DNA of 64,000 nt from Terfezia claveryi (lineage: Eukaryota; Ascomycota; Pezizomycetes; Pezizales; Pezizaceae). The position numbers and the translations under genes were made by a program. The notes under the pieces were generated by a model, which saw nothing but the letters and a program-made list of their open reading frames with translations, searched no databases and was not told where the DNA came from. Where the stretch lies: positions 682,001 to 746,000 of the forward strand of contig WHUX01000008.1 in assembly GCA_015179025.1 (NCBI GenBank), given 5' to 3'. Positions within the stretch are counted from its first letter, which is position 1, and each line of letters starts with the position of its first letter. This document shows positions 22,876 to 36,716 of this stretch, piece after piece.

Positions 22876-25800
22876 TCAACCCCGAATCCCCATTCCTCGC
22901 ATTTCAGCTTCGCCGTAACCCTACAGAACAAAATCCCTCAGTCAGTACCTCATCTCCCATAGATGCCACCCGGACCGAGTACGAGTGCAAACTTACAAAT
23001 AGCCTTCCTAAGTCTTTAGTAGACAACCTCCCAATACCTCTACTAGCTGTCTCATCTAAGGCGTTGCCAATGACGGCCATTTTTTCTTCCTGCAGATCCA
23101 AGATCTCGTTCTCTACCGTCCCTTGGGTGCAGAGCTTGTGGACTACCACAGGTCTTTGTTGACCAATGCGATGGGCGCGGTCGATCGCTTGCGACTCGAT
23201 AAATGGATTGTAACAAGGGTCTGGGTAAGATAATTGACTGTTAGTCTAAATGATGCACGTGAGAAGGGTGGGAACTATGAGATACATACCGAAGAGGATG
23301 ATCTGGGATGCAGCAACAAGATTAAGTCCAGAGTTACCAGCTTTCATCGAAATCAGCATAATGTTGATTTCTGGGTCATCAGTAAACTCCAGAATCGCAT
23401 CGTTTCGCTCGGTACTCGTCATACTACCATCGTAGCGTCGATACTTCCAACCCTTGCGGAATATGGGAACCTCGAGAAGGTCTAGCATGGAAGTCCACTG
23501 GCTGAAGATGATGGTCTTCTCAGTGCGGTCTTTCTGAATGATGCCGTCCAGTATCTCCAGGCACTTTTCAATTTTCGACGAGGTCATCCAGTTACTTTCG
23601 AGATAATCAATGTCTGCATGCACCACAGGTTAGAATTCCGTATCCTGTGAAAGTTAATACATTAAACTTCACTCACAATCTTTCTTACTAGCAGCAGTCG
23701 TTCTGGCATCCCTCCTAAGCTTTGCTAAGGCCTCTGTTGTTAGCTTCCCAGTAGTCACCTCTTCGGCATCATCCCCTTCCTTAATATGGACCTTCTTGAA
23801 GGTCGTCCAGTCGATCATCTTCTTTAGGTCTAAGGCACCACGGCAACCAGGGCACCTAGCACCGTCATTCTCTTCACCTCTGAGACGTAGGTTTTGCTGG
23901 GCGGCGGTTGCATGAACTTGAATGATGCAATCTGTGCAGAAGGCGTGGCCACAAGGGAGGACAATGCTTGGGTTGTTGCTGGTATCCATACAAACTGTGT
24001 CTTTGTTAGCTTATGAATGTGGCAAAGATATATTGGCAACTCACTAGGACACTCTTCAATTCCCGTCTCCTTCAGCCTGATTACTACAGCCCTAGACAGC
24101 CCCTTCGCAAGTTCAACCATCTGCCCCGCTTCCACTTCCCCTGCATTGTGTTCAATATCATTGATAAGATGCGGGTGACACGCAGCCTGTCTTAGTCTCA
24201 ATAATAATACCAAGATATTTGAGTAGTTCTTTCCAATGGCGTTAGCTCGAAGATACTTGTTGAATTGTATCATAGTCTTGTTGCGTAACGCGCTGTAAAA
24301 TTCTTGCTCCTCTTGAGAAAATACACAGTGCTTAGTTTCGATGGTTTTAGGCGGTAGGGTGAGAATCGGTTTCCCGTCAATTTGAGACGCCTTCGTTCGT
24401 CGGAGAAGCAATGCTTTGAGAAGAGCCTGAAACTTTGGCATCGCCTCTTTGATCTGCCAGTTTGATTTGGACCTGAACGGAATCCCAAAATCTTTATTGA
24501 AGGTTGGGTAGTCATCATAAGGCTTGATACGAAGAAACCGGATAAGTGAGTATATTCTAAGAATGGTATTAGCACAATGAAGACAGCTGCGGGCGAGGGA
24601 CCTCACTCCTCGCATCTATTTTGCATTGGTGTACCGGACAGACAAAATCTATAGTGTGCAATAAGCTGAGAACATCCCCTTGCACTCAGAGTGTCCTTAT
24701 TCTTGATGCACTGAGCTTCATCAATCAAAACTCGGTACCACTTGGAATATCTCCCCGTGAAAATAAAACCATTCTCTAGAGCCTCAAAATCGTCCGGCTT
24801 GTCTTTCAACCTATCCAATTCTGCAACTCTTTTTCTATATTCGGCAGCCAACGTACCAAATGTAGTCAGCACAACATCATAACGGGTCAGTTCTTGAAAG
24901 GTCCTATGTTTCTTTCCATTCCCATGGTGAATGTACACAGATAACTGGAATTTTCCCGGCTTCAACTTCTTCTGAATTTCTCGTTCCCATTGCTTCAGCA
25001 AAGAAAGAGGGGCAATGATGAGGTTCGTCTTGCACTTGGGGTCGGGGGAAGGCCGAGAAACAATAAGTGCAATCGTCTGTATTGTTTTACCCAAGCCCAT
25101 ATCGTCTGCGAGTATGCCACCTTTGTTGCTCCCTTCTTCCATTGCCTTCATCCAAGCTAGTCCCAGTTTCTGATGCTCCATTAAAGGATATACGAGAGCT
25201 TCTGGAGTTCCTTCCCTGTTCTCGGGAGGAATGTCCATGTCTGGACGAATATTTTCCAGAAGTTTCTTAATTTCATCCACAGTTTTTGTGGGATCATGCC
25301 TCACATAGTCAATATATTGATTGATTTGTGGGTTATGTATCGGCATCGGACGATTCTCATTGAGCATCAAAGCTCCATCCTCAATAAGTAACTGAGGTGG
25401 ATTCTGCGGAAGATTGAGTGGGGGTAGAGTAACGTTGCCCCAGTCAAACTGTGAATTCACCAGTTCAAACTCTTCATCTACCTGCTGCTCCACGGGCATA
25501 TTTGCGAGTGGGTCCGGCATTGCTAGTGGATCCGATAATACTGGATCCGGAATGTAAGTCCAGTCTATAGGCGGCAGGGAAGCATCTAGCATGATGGGAT
25601 TATTATCAATCCCATACATCTTGAAAAAATCGTTAATTTTGGCTTGTTTCGATTCATCTATATACCAGGGATCGAGTTGCGATGCCTCAATATTGTCCTG
25701 CGCCAGTATTTCTCGGATCTTCTCTTCGTCAAAGTCGTCGGCAAAGTACTCCACCGCAGAATCATCATCCATTATCTCCTCAGGGTCATCCCAATGTGTA

Positions 25801-26390
25801 TGGACTAGTGGTGGAAGTTGTGGTGCCGTTAGAGCTTGTGTAGACTGCTGAACAGTGGGCGATTGGCAGAGACGTAGCGGGGGGGTTAGTTGAGGAGCAG
25901 GTGGCTGATAGCCCTCCTCTCTTGCCCGCTTGTTGGAACCATGCTCGTCCTGATACAGCCTCCAAGCCATTTCCTCATCTCTCCTGACAATACTGTCCTG
26001 CCGTGCCTTGTTACTAGTATCATTCCACCTCTGATCTAATTCTCGGGCATACTCTTCATCACTGCCACATACATACACGTCAGCACCGTCTGCTTTTGTT
26101 AGCAAGAGAAAGCATGTTAGGTCAGGCTATAAGAACCTCAGCATTTGCCTTTTCCTAGGGCTAGAGAAAGACAGAGAATCCCGTTGTGCGGAGCCATCTG
26201 CCCTTCGCTTGGCAGTGCAGTATTGCCCCTGGAGTAGGTTGATCTCCTGAGAAAGTTGTTCTCGGAGGACTACATTCCATGGTTCCCTCGCATCCAAATT
26301 ATCGATTTTCTGCCAAACTTTAGCTATTTGGTTGTCCAGTTCTTCGAGACTGAAGAAGGTATTGTCTGTTGTAAGGATTTGGTACGACAT
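22876..26390 (-). CDS. SNF2-family RING ATPase, Uls1/Ris1 type
   Basis: Seven exons: 26390-26137, 26061-24607, 24556-24045, 23994-23677, 23613-23290, 23220-22997, 22920-22876; 1043 aa. SNF2 ATPase motifs are GGILADDMGLGKT (Walker A, about 392), DEAQ (about 533) and LSGTPMQN. A RING finger (about 740-800, CPICMD...CGHAFCTDC...CPGC) sits between the two helicase halves, and the C-lobe shows IIFSQWTSMLDLL, GNSGLNL and IDRAHRIGQQRPV. RING-in-helicase architecture is shared by Rad5 and Uls1/Ris1; the absence of a HIRAN domain favours Uls1, a SUMO-targeted translocase acting on chromatin. The N-terminus is shorter than in yeast Uls1. Intron 1 has an unusual GTTCTT donor but an exact frame fit (MLSDEEYARELD). 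The last exon encodes only 14 residues. Confidence 0.92.
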
Positions 26391-29300
26391 TTCGGCTGTC
26401 CAGAGGCGTTATTGTGGTTTTTACTCAACCTGGGTGATGGCCTTCAGATGATGTCCAGGTTGAAAACCAGAATGACAAAAATTGTGAGCAAAGGTTCGCT
26501 TATCAGCACGATAATTCCGATATCGATTGTTCTAGGGTTTTACCGATACACAACGTATGGTAAACAACAACGTACGTATGTTGACCTCTTTCGCAGTTTG
26601 GAGATGCTTCGACTCAATATTATTAGTATGCCTTGTTATTGATTCGATTCTCAGCCAGGCTGTCGATTCTCGAGTAATCCCGAGTCTGTTCTTGAATTTA
26701 CGTGCGATGCATGGTCGAGGCTAGGTGAGTTCATTCATACGCTCGATATTCTCGTCGGGCATGGAGTAGCAAGGCAACACTGCTAACGTTCGATAAGGGC
26801 GTCGGCCCCACATATACCACCACAGTTGTTTCTGACATGATGAGTTGGCTAGATGACAAGTCGCGATCGAGTACTCCTGGCGGGAGCCTCGTTTCCAGCC
26901 GCCGCCGACCGTTGTTAATCAGTCGCTACTGGGAGCCAATAGCAACCCTTAGCAACCTACACGCAGTGGTCAAGGTTTGTCATATGTCATACCCTGTTCG
27001 CGCCCATGAAGCTGCTTGGGATTTTCAACTAGGTGCAGAAGAGTCCTAGAACATACATAAGTTTGCCTAATCCCGGGACGACCTAGATAGGCCGGGATGT
27101 ACATGCTATGAATGTGCATAGACCAGTCACAAACAGCTGCAGCTGCGACAGCTGGGGCTGAAGGTGCGGTTGCGATATGCGATGCAGCACCTGTGTTGGA
27201 TGCTGTTGCCTGTGACCACAATTGCAAGAGGTCGTTGGTCAGCTGTGGCCTGAATAGCCATTCATTCATTCGGCACGGTCATACGGTGGCCTCTTCATGA
27301 ACAGCATGGCAACAAGGGCTAACTCAGGCGAATATTTAATGCCTAATAGCCTCGCAGAGCGGGGTCAGGTTGCTGGCCCCTCTCCTGCGATTGGGGTCAG
27401 CCCGGAGAGATCGCGGCCAACTGTCATGTATATGTATACCCAGGTGTTCCAGAGTGGAAACTGAGGAGTACCAATATGCGATATAGTACCCATCCGCGGA
27501 CATTATCAGCTATGTGGTGTCAAGATCTACACCTCCCTTTTGCACCACGATCCTTGAGCAATGCACCGAGTTCCGAACCAGTGAAAAAGCATTAATCGGC
27601 TTTTCCCGTCCCACAGCCCGGGCGAGTCGGTTGCACTGGTTTGTGCTGGGATGTACTCTACACGAATGTACTACTCGAAGTGGGCGGGCACAGGAGCCGG
27701 TTGGTCACAGGTGGTTGCTCGCAGCCAGTGAGGAGCGAAATGTTCGGGAGAGGACTGAAGAATAATAATAATATGCTTCTGGATACGAGTATGAGTGGAG
27801 ATCGTGGATAGCCACTTGTGCTACTGAAAATTCGAAGCTGGAGACGTCGATCGTAGACGGCTGGAGTTCGAGAGCCCATACCACCCTCCAGCGCCTTTAC
27901 CACGATCGCGACCACTCAATCTGCTCAACTCATTCCCGCTCTCATGGACAAAACGCATCCTTGATGAACGCCATGGCAGTGGTGCATACTTGTATGTTTC
28001 TAGGGTGAGTGCGGGAGAGACATGAGTGGGTTGACGTCGAGTCGTTAATTTGAGGTGGGTACAGCCGAGCTTATCCCCCGGAGAAAACTACCTACAGGAA
28101 CTGAAATCCCACTAAGCAGCTGCCGACGAAATAATGGCGACAAGCGCGGCACCGATCCTGTAGGTATCCCTGTAGGTAGCTCCGTGGATGGGTTTACCCC
28201 CAGTCTCAGGTTCAACCTGCCTTGAAGTCTTTTTCCAAGGGGGGAAAAGAGCACTCGAGCCTTGCTGTCACATATTTAAATACCTTCATAATCCAGACCG
28301 TGCGCAAATCTCGCATACATTGGATGGTCGGTGTTTTATCTTCTGCAGTTGGGAGTTATTTCAATGCGCGACTTTGGTGGGCGGCCCATTGTCTGAAAAG
28401 AATCCGAAAACAGAATAATAGTACCGTCAGTGTTGGAGCAATAGCATACAACATGACAAGTGCTATTGTTAGTTTACTATTGTAGGGAGTATACAGAGTT
28501 ACCTCAGCAAGGTACTCGTTCCCCACACACGTTGATTTCAGGTTAAACTCGAGATCAAGTCGAGCCAAAGCACTTTTAGCATAGACGACTGTCTTTGTAA
28601 AGAATACTTACTGCTCTAAAGTGTGAATCGACAGTACATTGGTAAATTGATCTCGTCAAAGTAAATTTGAGGGGATGGATCTTTTTTCCTTAAGGTTCTC
28701 CTTAATAAAATAAATACATTACTTCCGAGCCTCCCCCCGCTGCCAAGAATCGAGTGGTTGGATATCTCGTACGCCAGGAGAGTTATTTCACTTACATAAA
28801 GTACATAGGGACTTATCTGTACCTAGGCCATGGATTTTTGCATGTATACATGGTTACCCTGAGACTGAGGATAGTTAACACGGAGGTCTTTCCAGCTTAG
28901 CTTCAACCTGACCCGTACGTACCCATGTATTTCTAACTCCGTTTGGGTAAGTAGCTCTCCATAGTCTTATTCCCGGGGGAGGGGGGAGGGGGGAGGGAGT
29001 AGGGAATTTTAACCAAATGTGTTCTACATAAGGGAGAAGGAGTACAGGTACCGGTCTGTAAGTCCATAGGTGCCAACCAGACTAAGTCCATAATAAAATC
29101 TGTTGCCTTCAATTTAATTGTGCCTTCTTGGCAGTAGCATGCCCGATAATATGTGCCGTCCTAGAAGCGGCAAGTCTTTGCATTCTTGAGCACAGTTACA
29201 GTAGCTGCCAATCGTGTTTTTTTTTTTTTTTTTCTATTTTTGGTAGAATTCATGATCTACAGCGCGTTATGCAATGCTGCCACCAGTATTGCTGGGGTGG

Positions 29301-31285
29301 GGGCTGCCTTCAGGGTAAGTCTGGCTTGCCAACCCCAGGTGTGAGAAGACCGGTCGGCCGAAAGTACCTAAGGTACAGGTACTGAGGTTTCATGGTTAGC
29401 TTGCAGGCGTCGTCTTCAGTTCCCATATCCATACCTATGATAAGCGCTACATATAGGTCAGTACTTATGTATTTATATATAGGTATACACATAGGACAGC
29501 CTTAACAAGGCCCGCAGTGGCCTGAAACCGCGCAGGCCTGGCCTTGCAATTGCTCTGGCCTATCGGCGTAGCATAGCTCGTGGCTGGATAACCTAGGCCG
29601 TAAGCCTGAATTCGAATATCCTGGCCAAGGATAGCGAAGTACTCTACTTATAGGTACATACACGTCCCGCCCAGGCTTAATCACAATCAGAACCAGTCTG
29701 ATCAGTGTGGGCAATAGTCACGCCTATCGGCCCGCCGGGTAGGACTAGAACGAACTGGCCATTGGACGGGTAGCATCGTGCCTGGAGTCCGCCCGGCGGA
29801 CTGGGACGCACTGGTAGATCGGTCAGTCCACTCAGTCCGTTGCCCAGTAGGTAAGGCCCAAACTTACTTTCAGTGATCCAGGCCGGCGCGGGGCAATACT
29901 AGCAATTGGAGCCGGCATGCCGGTGTTCCTCAGGGCAAACTCAGTACCTGGGCTGGCCGTAGCCGGTTGAGGCCAGTGCCCGCAAACAGTAAACCTTCCT
30001 AATCTGTTCTAAGACATTTGTGTCTTCGTAAGGCAGCCCTCCGCTAGCGAGAACGAATTCAATTGTACAGCTTTCATGATTCGTCACCTGAATGTACGCG
30101 CGTGCGATGACACGTACGGCCTTGATCGGCATGTGGCCACCTAGGAAGGCCGGAGAGAAGATGACAACTCGGGACTATAGATATGTATTCATGGCCTACT
30201 TGGGGCATTCCACGCAATGGAATGAAGAACGCATGTTCACGAATAATCCCGCACTATCTTCCACTTTTCCAATTATTCTTATACTGCGTATCAACTACCT
30301 ACCCTGTGAGGTGTGTGTTTTAGCGGTCAAGTTGGGTACCGGAACGTAGAGGATCAGGACTAGTATATACAGTATCATAAATAGTCAAGCCTAAATATCG
30401 CATAGTTTGATGGCACATAAACCTGACTCGTATGACTTTTGCTTTGTAGGATTGAGGATTCCTATTGATCAATCTAAATATCGAGCTTCTACATGGATAT
30501 CCGGCGGTGCAAAACCCAAGTTTCTATTCACTCAGCGTACTTAGTTCGAGTTTCACGCTCCGATCCTGCTCCCATGCTTTACCCTGAGCTGAACCTCAAA
30601 GTACGATGGTGGTTGAAACTATGTACCTTCCTATTAGTACAACTCTAGCCACTTATATACACAGTACACATACGCGCAGCCCCACCCTCTTGCGATTGCG
30701 GGAAATAAGAAGAAAATTATAGAGATCCGTCGATCCAAGCGGCCCTAGTTGTAAATACGGGAAATATATACCAAGTAGAAACAAAATATGAGATTAGGAA
30801 TATAAGTTTTTGCAGGGCCTAGGAAAAGGTAGTGTAAAATCAGTAGGGAGAATGGAATTAATAGTTTGTAACGCACCTGGTTATAATATTTCAAAAGGCT
30901 GATATATGGTAATGGTATTGTGAGTGTGACTCGAAGGGTAAGATATGGTGAGATATTGAGGTAGTGATAAACCCAGTGTAGAAACAGAGAATGGACGGAA
31001 AGTATTTCGAAACTGGTGAAAAACTCGGGGGACAGAAAAAAAAACCTGAAAGCGGGAGCAAATTAAGCGGCATAAGCAGCCACGTAACAAAAGAAATATG
31101 AAGCCCAACTCCCGAAGCTAAGCCAACTATAGAGGACGCAAAAGAAAATATATAAAGGGAAATGAAACAAAGAAAAGAATGGTATAAACCTCTCCTCATT
31201 CCCAGCAGCTGACATGTGATTAAGATTACATCCTCAATGTTACTATGTATGGCAGCCGGACTATAGCCGTTTCTTACCCGTTGCA
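26391..31285. other. Long intergenic region, no gene identified
   Basis: 4.9 kb. It contains many short frames without recognisable domains, a G-rich stretch near 28975-29002 (runs of four to six G), a 16-base T run at 29218-29233, scattered TAGGTA/GTACCT words, and an 11-bp inverted repeat (28088-28098 with 28169-28179). It may hold the promoter of the SNF2 gene at its left end and old degraded sequence elsewhere. I find no tRNA, rRNA or intact transposon. Confidence 0.5.
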
Positions 31286-34200
31286 TCAACCATCAACCAT
31301 ATTCAGCGCCACGACTTCCTCCCCACTTAGAAGCTTTTCTAAGCTCGGACTCCTCAAGCTCCCACTACCCAATGTCCGCACGTCTCCAGCCCCGCTCATC
31401 CCCAAGAAACCTTTACTTGGAGGATTCAGCATGGTCTCCGAGCCAAATCCAAACCTTTTCTCCGATCCAGTCCCTTTAGTGCCGGTTGAAATATGACTAC
31501 CAGCCCTACTACCGCTCCTACTAGGAATATCCCCATTCTCCTCCACATCCGCATCCCCATTGTCTTGATCATTCTCTGCATCATGATCAATATCTATACC
31601 AGTAATTGCCAACCCTCTATTGCTGTCTCCGGCAGCAGAGGAGCCGCCAGGGCTAGAATTTGGGGGCTTGAAAATAGCCAAATCTGGAGGGCGAGCGCGC
31701 AATGCCCGTGCCTTGGCTAAGGAAATGGTAGCAGCAGAGTAGCTGGATGTGACAGGCTGCGTGCTATCAATTTCGATAGTTGCCTTCATGATTGCTGCCA
31801 TCCAAGCCCTGCCTGTCTCCTTTGTATCTGTCGCAAAGTAATGCAATTTTGGAGCAGTAAACATAACACCTCTCGCTGCACCAGGAGCAGGCGGAACCAG
31901 TTTGAAGGTGAACCAACCTCTCTCTCTCTCTCTCTCTCCGTTCTCAGTAGTTGATAACGGAGAGTTTGGCCCTAATGGTGACCGCTTCGGAGAAATATCT
32001 CCACCACCCCTTGGAGATTCAAGGCCCTGGAAAAACTGGGGAGAAGTGGCTGTTGACGCCGGGCTTGAGGTTTTAGTCAGCCCTGCTAGAGATGCATGGA
32101 AATTCACTATACGATCTCCGGTTGCCGCAAGAACCTTGTGAGATGTAATATCAATTAACCCGCGTTCTTTAGTATCATCCTCGTTATAAAAGTACGATAA
32201 CCGTCGACCGTTCAAAACAAAAAACCTGACACCCCATCTTGGTACGCTTCCAGAACCTCGCTTGAACATCCATCCGCTAAAGTCCGCCTCTTTTGCCGCC
32301 TCTAAAGGTGTAATATTCCGGAGCCCCTCTTGCCAAGCACTTGTATTATGTTTTTTTGACTTCTTACGTAGCTCAGACTGTGATGCTGCCGCTTTGTAAG
32401 TATGGCCTTCGCTGGTCCGTTCTCTGGCCTTCATCCCGCCTTCTATGGTGACGGATACAGAGGATTTCAGATGAAGGGCATCTTGTGCACTCTTGGCTGA
32501 CATAGGGGATGTAACAACTGGAGATACAATTGTAGTTGTATTTGTGGAGCCAATTTTTTCTGAAGCAGATCGAGTTACAATGGGAGCTGGAGCGGGAGCC
32601 TGTTGTGCAGGTGGATCGCTGACTCCCCTTTTCGTAGGTAATGGTGCCGGGGATGAGGAAAATCGAGGGTGTTCAAAGGTGTAAGAACCAGATTCGCTGA
32701 ACGAATTGCTCTTGGGTCTGCTTTTGTCCTTTCCTTGTGATGTTAGGGATGGAGAACTTTCGCCACGAACAGTATCAGTACTTCCGATCCTCGAATGCCT
32801 AGAAAGAGCTGTTCCAGCCCTAACTCTCTGTTCTTCAGTATAACTAGTCTTCCTTAGTCCATTTCCAAATCCAGAGGTGTTTTTTTTCAGAAGAACCTTG
32901 GGTCCCTTGGATGTCGACGATTCCCCACCTGAGAAGTAGCTCTTTTCTGCGACCATCGGTGTATTGGAGTTGGAACCACCAAATCCACTATCTCCAGTAA
33001 AGCTATCAGTTGTACCAGAACTTGTGTTTGCTTTATGTGCAGGCCCTGAAGCTGTACTGGGTCGATTTTGTTGGATCACATTGGATAATTTCCAATTACG
33101 GTCAAACGAGCTCTCCCGGTGATGAGCGGTATTGCCACCTGCACCGCCGGCAGCAAGAATGGATGCTCCAGCAGCAAGAGCTGACTGTAAACCCATAGAC
33201 GTAGAATATGATGAGGCAAAATCTCTAACCTGACGAATCTGAACTCGTGGTGGGGACTCAGGGGGTGATCGAGGCCTCTCGAACAAGGCAGACATTGGGG
33301 TTTCAGCAATGAAAGTGTGGGCTGTACCGGGTGGCTGCATTGCGGATGAAGACATGAGTGCATTTGCTCCTTGAACGTCAATCCGCTGTTTTGGAATATT
33401 TTGGCGAGAAGCTGGTCTGTTGTGTTGGCTTTGAATTCGGGGCAGAATTCCCACTCCAACGGTGCTACTCCTAGGCCTAGGTGAACCTTCTTTGGATGCA
33501 ATGGAGAGTCTAACCGAGCTGCTTCCACGTGACTTTGGTGAGGTCTGAAGATTTGAAACAAAATTCTCTATCTCTTTCCATGCTTCAAAACGCCTTCCAA
33601 AACTCCCCAGGTCAAGTTCCTTCAAGTCTGTCATTTGGAGTTGCATCAGAATCGATCCAGTAACCTCTTGCTCTTCAAATTTATCGCAGGTGCTTTCAGA
33701 GACCCCTCTCGATCGCAGGTAGTGCGCCACAGCAGTTGGCGTCCATTGGCTTACTTCATCTATAGTGTATGTGACCTCAGATGACCTATATATGAGCGCT
33801 GGTGTGTCGTCATCCTCAGCTTCAGAATCCGAATCAATCTGATCATTATCCCGTGAGTATTCAGAGCCGGAGTCGGGTTCTTGTGGGATAGGTTCGGGGA
33901 GTCTCGACGCCTGGGAATGCCGTTGATTATGGTTTCTAATAATCTTATTCCGGGAAGAAATCTCAGAGATCGCTTCTTCAATGTCAGAAAGAGTATCCTC
34001 CACGACTGCCGGACGGCCAAAAGTTGGGGGGGGCATTGCAGCACCACCAATATCTTCCACTAGGGAGATGGTTCGGTCCATAGTTCCACTCATTCCACCC
34101 TTGACTGCCTTATCTACCATCAATGGGGATGTACTGGAGGCTCCGGACGCACCTTGCAGAATTGGGGATGGGTTTGAGGATGGGAGGTCGGAAACGGTAG

Positions 34201-34673
34201 TCCCCTCTTGATTTTCTGTGCCTGATGCTGATCGTATTGGTGTCGGTGGCTCATCATCCTGGACAATAATTGGTGTTGTGTAGACTGCTCTTGTAAGTTG
34301 CGTGACTGTCGCCAGTGAGGGAGGAATTGACGAACCTTCCGGAAAGAGCCCTCTCTCATTGTTTGTCAAAGAACGTCCCTATAAGCCACAGATAGGTCAG
34401 TGAGTCCACCTCCAAGGTACTAGACAACCCCCAAGCTCGACTCCACGGTCTTGTGAGATCACAATTTCACGGGAGGCATACAAGATACCATCCGTCCCCA
34501 TAGTCAGAATCATCCAATAAAAGCTCCACTCTCTCGCCTTTCTTCAGCGTCAACTCGTCCGGAGATCTCGCATGAAAGTCATGGAGAACCAGCAGGTAGG
34601 TTTGTTTTGGCACCAGAGCAGCGGAGAAATCCATATCCACTGCCCCAATGTCGTGCGACAACAAACTAGCCAT
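31286..34673 (-). CDS. Boi1/Boi2-type polarity protein (SH3, SAM, PH)
   Basis: Two exons, 34673-34482 and 34378-31286, giving 1094 aa; the intron is 103 bp (GTATGC to ATAG). Domains in order: SH3 (about 22-84, VLHDFHARSPDELTLKKGER and GDGWYLGRSL), SAM (about 262-335, SQWTPTAVAHYLRSRGVSES), and PH near the C-terminus (about 755-935, DFSGWMFKRGSGSVPRWGVR, with a long Ser-rich insertion). This order is that of yeast Boi1/2 and fission yeast Pob1, which link Cdc42 and exocytosis at growth sites. Intervening regions are Ser/Pro-rich. I chose MASLLSHD at 34673; an in-frame ATG at 34763 exists, but TTTTTTCAG-like sequence between them suggests a 5' leader intron. A (CT)n run encodes an Arg-Glu repeat near 31920. 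Confidence 0.92.
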
Positions 34674-34763
34674 GTCGAGATACCTAAAGGACTCCCACTG
34701 AAAAATTTTAAAAAAATTACTATTTGGATATCCTAGTAACGAACGTAATGAGCCTTCTAGCAT

Positions 34764-35287
34764 ACCGGGCTATACCCTAAAGCCTGTTGTCGGAGGCACT
34801 TTCAGAGATGTATGTGGAGCCTCAAGGGTAAAGGTCGTTGAGTACTTTGACGCGCGAGCAAGGAATGGGCTAAAAGACCGCTGTGATATCAGAGTGGCTA
34901 CTCCGTACGTATAGAGATAGATGCTGTCCAAGCCAAAAGGGAATCAATCCAGGGAAGTTGCCGACCAGCAGCAACAAAGTGCTAGTAAGCGTGCTTACTC
35001 GTGATCCGGCGACCAGGTGGCCCGAATGCAGCCTCTTGAAGGAAGCCAGCAGGGGGAAAAAAGATCCGTCTGTTGGGAATTGCAGACGCGGAAGGAATTC
35101 CTCGCGGGTAAAGCCCTCTATAGTTGAGGAGTAAAGGCGGTGGATGGCATCCGAAGGGGACCTGATGAAGGGGAAGAAACGAAACGCACAGAAGGAAGGT
35201 TGGCAGCGATGGAGAGTCGAGCGGAGGGCTAGGTAGGGCCGAAGCTGCCGACGTATCGCAAAATGAATTCAAACACTCACACCACTG
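34764..35287. other. Upstream region of the Boi-type gene, no gene seen
   Basis: Leader and promoter region of the minus-strand gene. No recognisable reading frame. Confidence 0.55.
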
Positions 35288-36716
35288 TTGATCAGGGCAA
35301 GGTATTTTTACCTGCAAAGAAGATACTCAGTAGGTAGGCACATGAGGCTTCTTGAGCGTCTTCTATTGTCCTTCGCCGCAGGGGCGGGGACCCTTTTGTT
35401 CTGGAGTGTACCCTTACTGACATATTGGCGTGTGGTGGTATCAGGCAATGATCAACCACTGATTGATGTTCGCACGGTTCTCTCATCTACAACACCTCCT
35501 ACAACACCTACATATTTACACATTTCAAAGCAGTTCGAAAGTTCAGAAGGTTATTCAGTTCAGATTCTTCAGGCATCAAGTACTGATTCGCAATGCCAGA
35601 CAGACTAAGATTGGACCTTACTCCCATGTTCCCTTGACTTCGGTGTTGGACTATTCATTTGATGCCAGAGCAGAACATGACAAAACAGGCCGCATCACAT
35701 CTATGTAGTGGGTGTATGACATCTCTCATTCAAATGCTCGACATGTACAGCGCCTATCGCAACGGAAGCGTGCACGTGCCGAGGCAATTGACCCACGAGG
35801 GCCAGGGCACGTGGCCTGCAGGGGGATCGGAAGTAATTGGACCATGGAGACCAGCGTTCCCAATTGTATCAAATTTGGAAATATCTTCCAGGCAGGACAA
35901 CGAGATATCCAACTGGCTGCCAGAATAACCGAAAAGACTGGTATGGATATTTGGACGTGTATGAGTTTCATCCCTGCACATTGAAACTTTTTCCAGGTCC
36001 CTGTCTCGTCAGGCAGAGTCAGGGGCACTGCGATCCTCTGTCAGAGGGAACATTGCACCAGCTAGTCAGCGTTGCGCTTTTGTACAGTGCTCCATATATG
36101 GCACAAGACATATACTCTCGTGGAGCTTCCAATTATATCCTTTACCTGCGCCTCCTGCATGTCCTCCTTGACGTATTCACGATGTTGTCAGCTTCGTTGA
36201 GCCCCGCCTCTAGAGATGAGTTTTTGCACGATACCATATACCTATTGGCGTCAAAACGTGGGCCAGGTTCGGACCTAAAGAAAAACTTTCCTTCCCTTTA
36301 TGTGCATATATTGGGGAAAGAAAAGCTGTTGATGTCCGACGTCAATTTACCGCGTTTTTCTTCCAACCGGTTTGAATGTGTAAGTACATCCATACGGCTG
36401 CCTCTCTTCAAGTTCAGGCTTATATGGAGCGGGTGGCAATACAGTAGCCCTTGCCACTTGCGAGCCGGTTTGCCTGCAACATAATACACAGAATTATGCC
36501 CCTCTATATAGCTTTTTGTCATTTGCATTTGGAGGGGATGATCTGGATGTGCATTCTAGAGATCTAGCCGCTCTAGATCCAACTGGAAAACTTAACTCTA
36601 AGACTTCACCCATCAATATTGTGGCAAACGGGGTACATATCGGATTTTACAGCTTTGCTCGCCTTTGGTATGTAATAATAATGGAGCCCAAGAGTGATGG
36701 TCCAAGCTCATAGTTT
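35288..36716 (+). pseudogene. Possible decayed or unrecognised protein gene
   Basis: Several plus-strand frames follow each other without a single clean model. One starts MRLLERLLLSFAAGAGTLLF at 35342, a membrane-helix-like start. One frame reads 35463-35984 with a single in-frame TAG at 35706. Another (35837-36484) carries SNYILYLRLLHVLLDVFTML and reaches a possible GTAAGT donor near 36380. A last frame covers 36516-36713. Candidate splice sites exist, for example GTGTATGAG...TTTTTCCAG near 35956-36000, but no combination gives a long continuous product. I recognise no domain. It may be an old gene in decay, a gene with several introns I cannot resolve, or chance frames. Confidence 0.25.

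Noticed and set aside
28088..28179. 11-bp inverted repeat as a possible element end
   Set aside because: Only 11 bp with a 70-bp spacer and no target duplication; related TAGGTA words are scattered all over this region.
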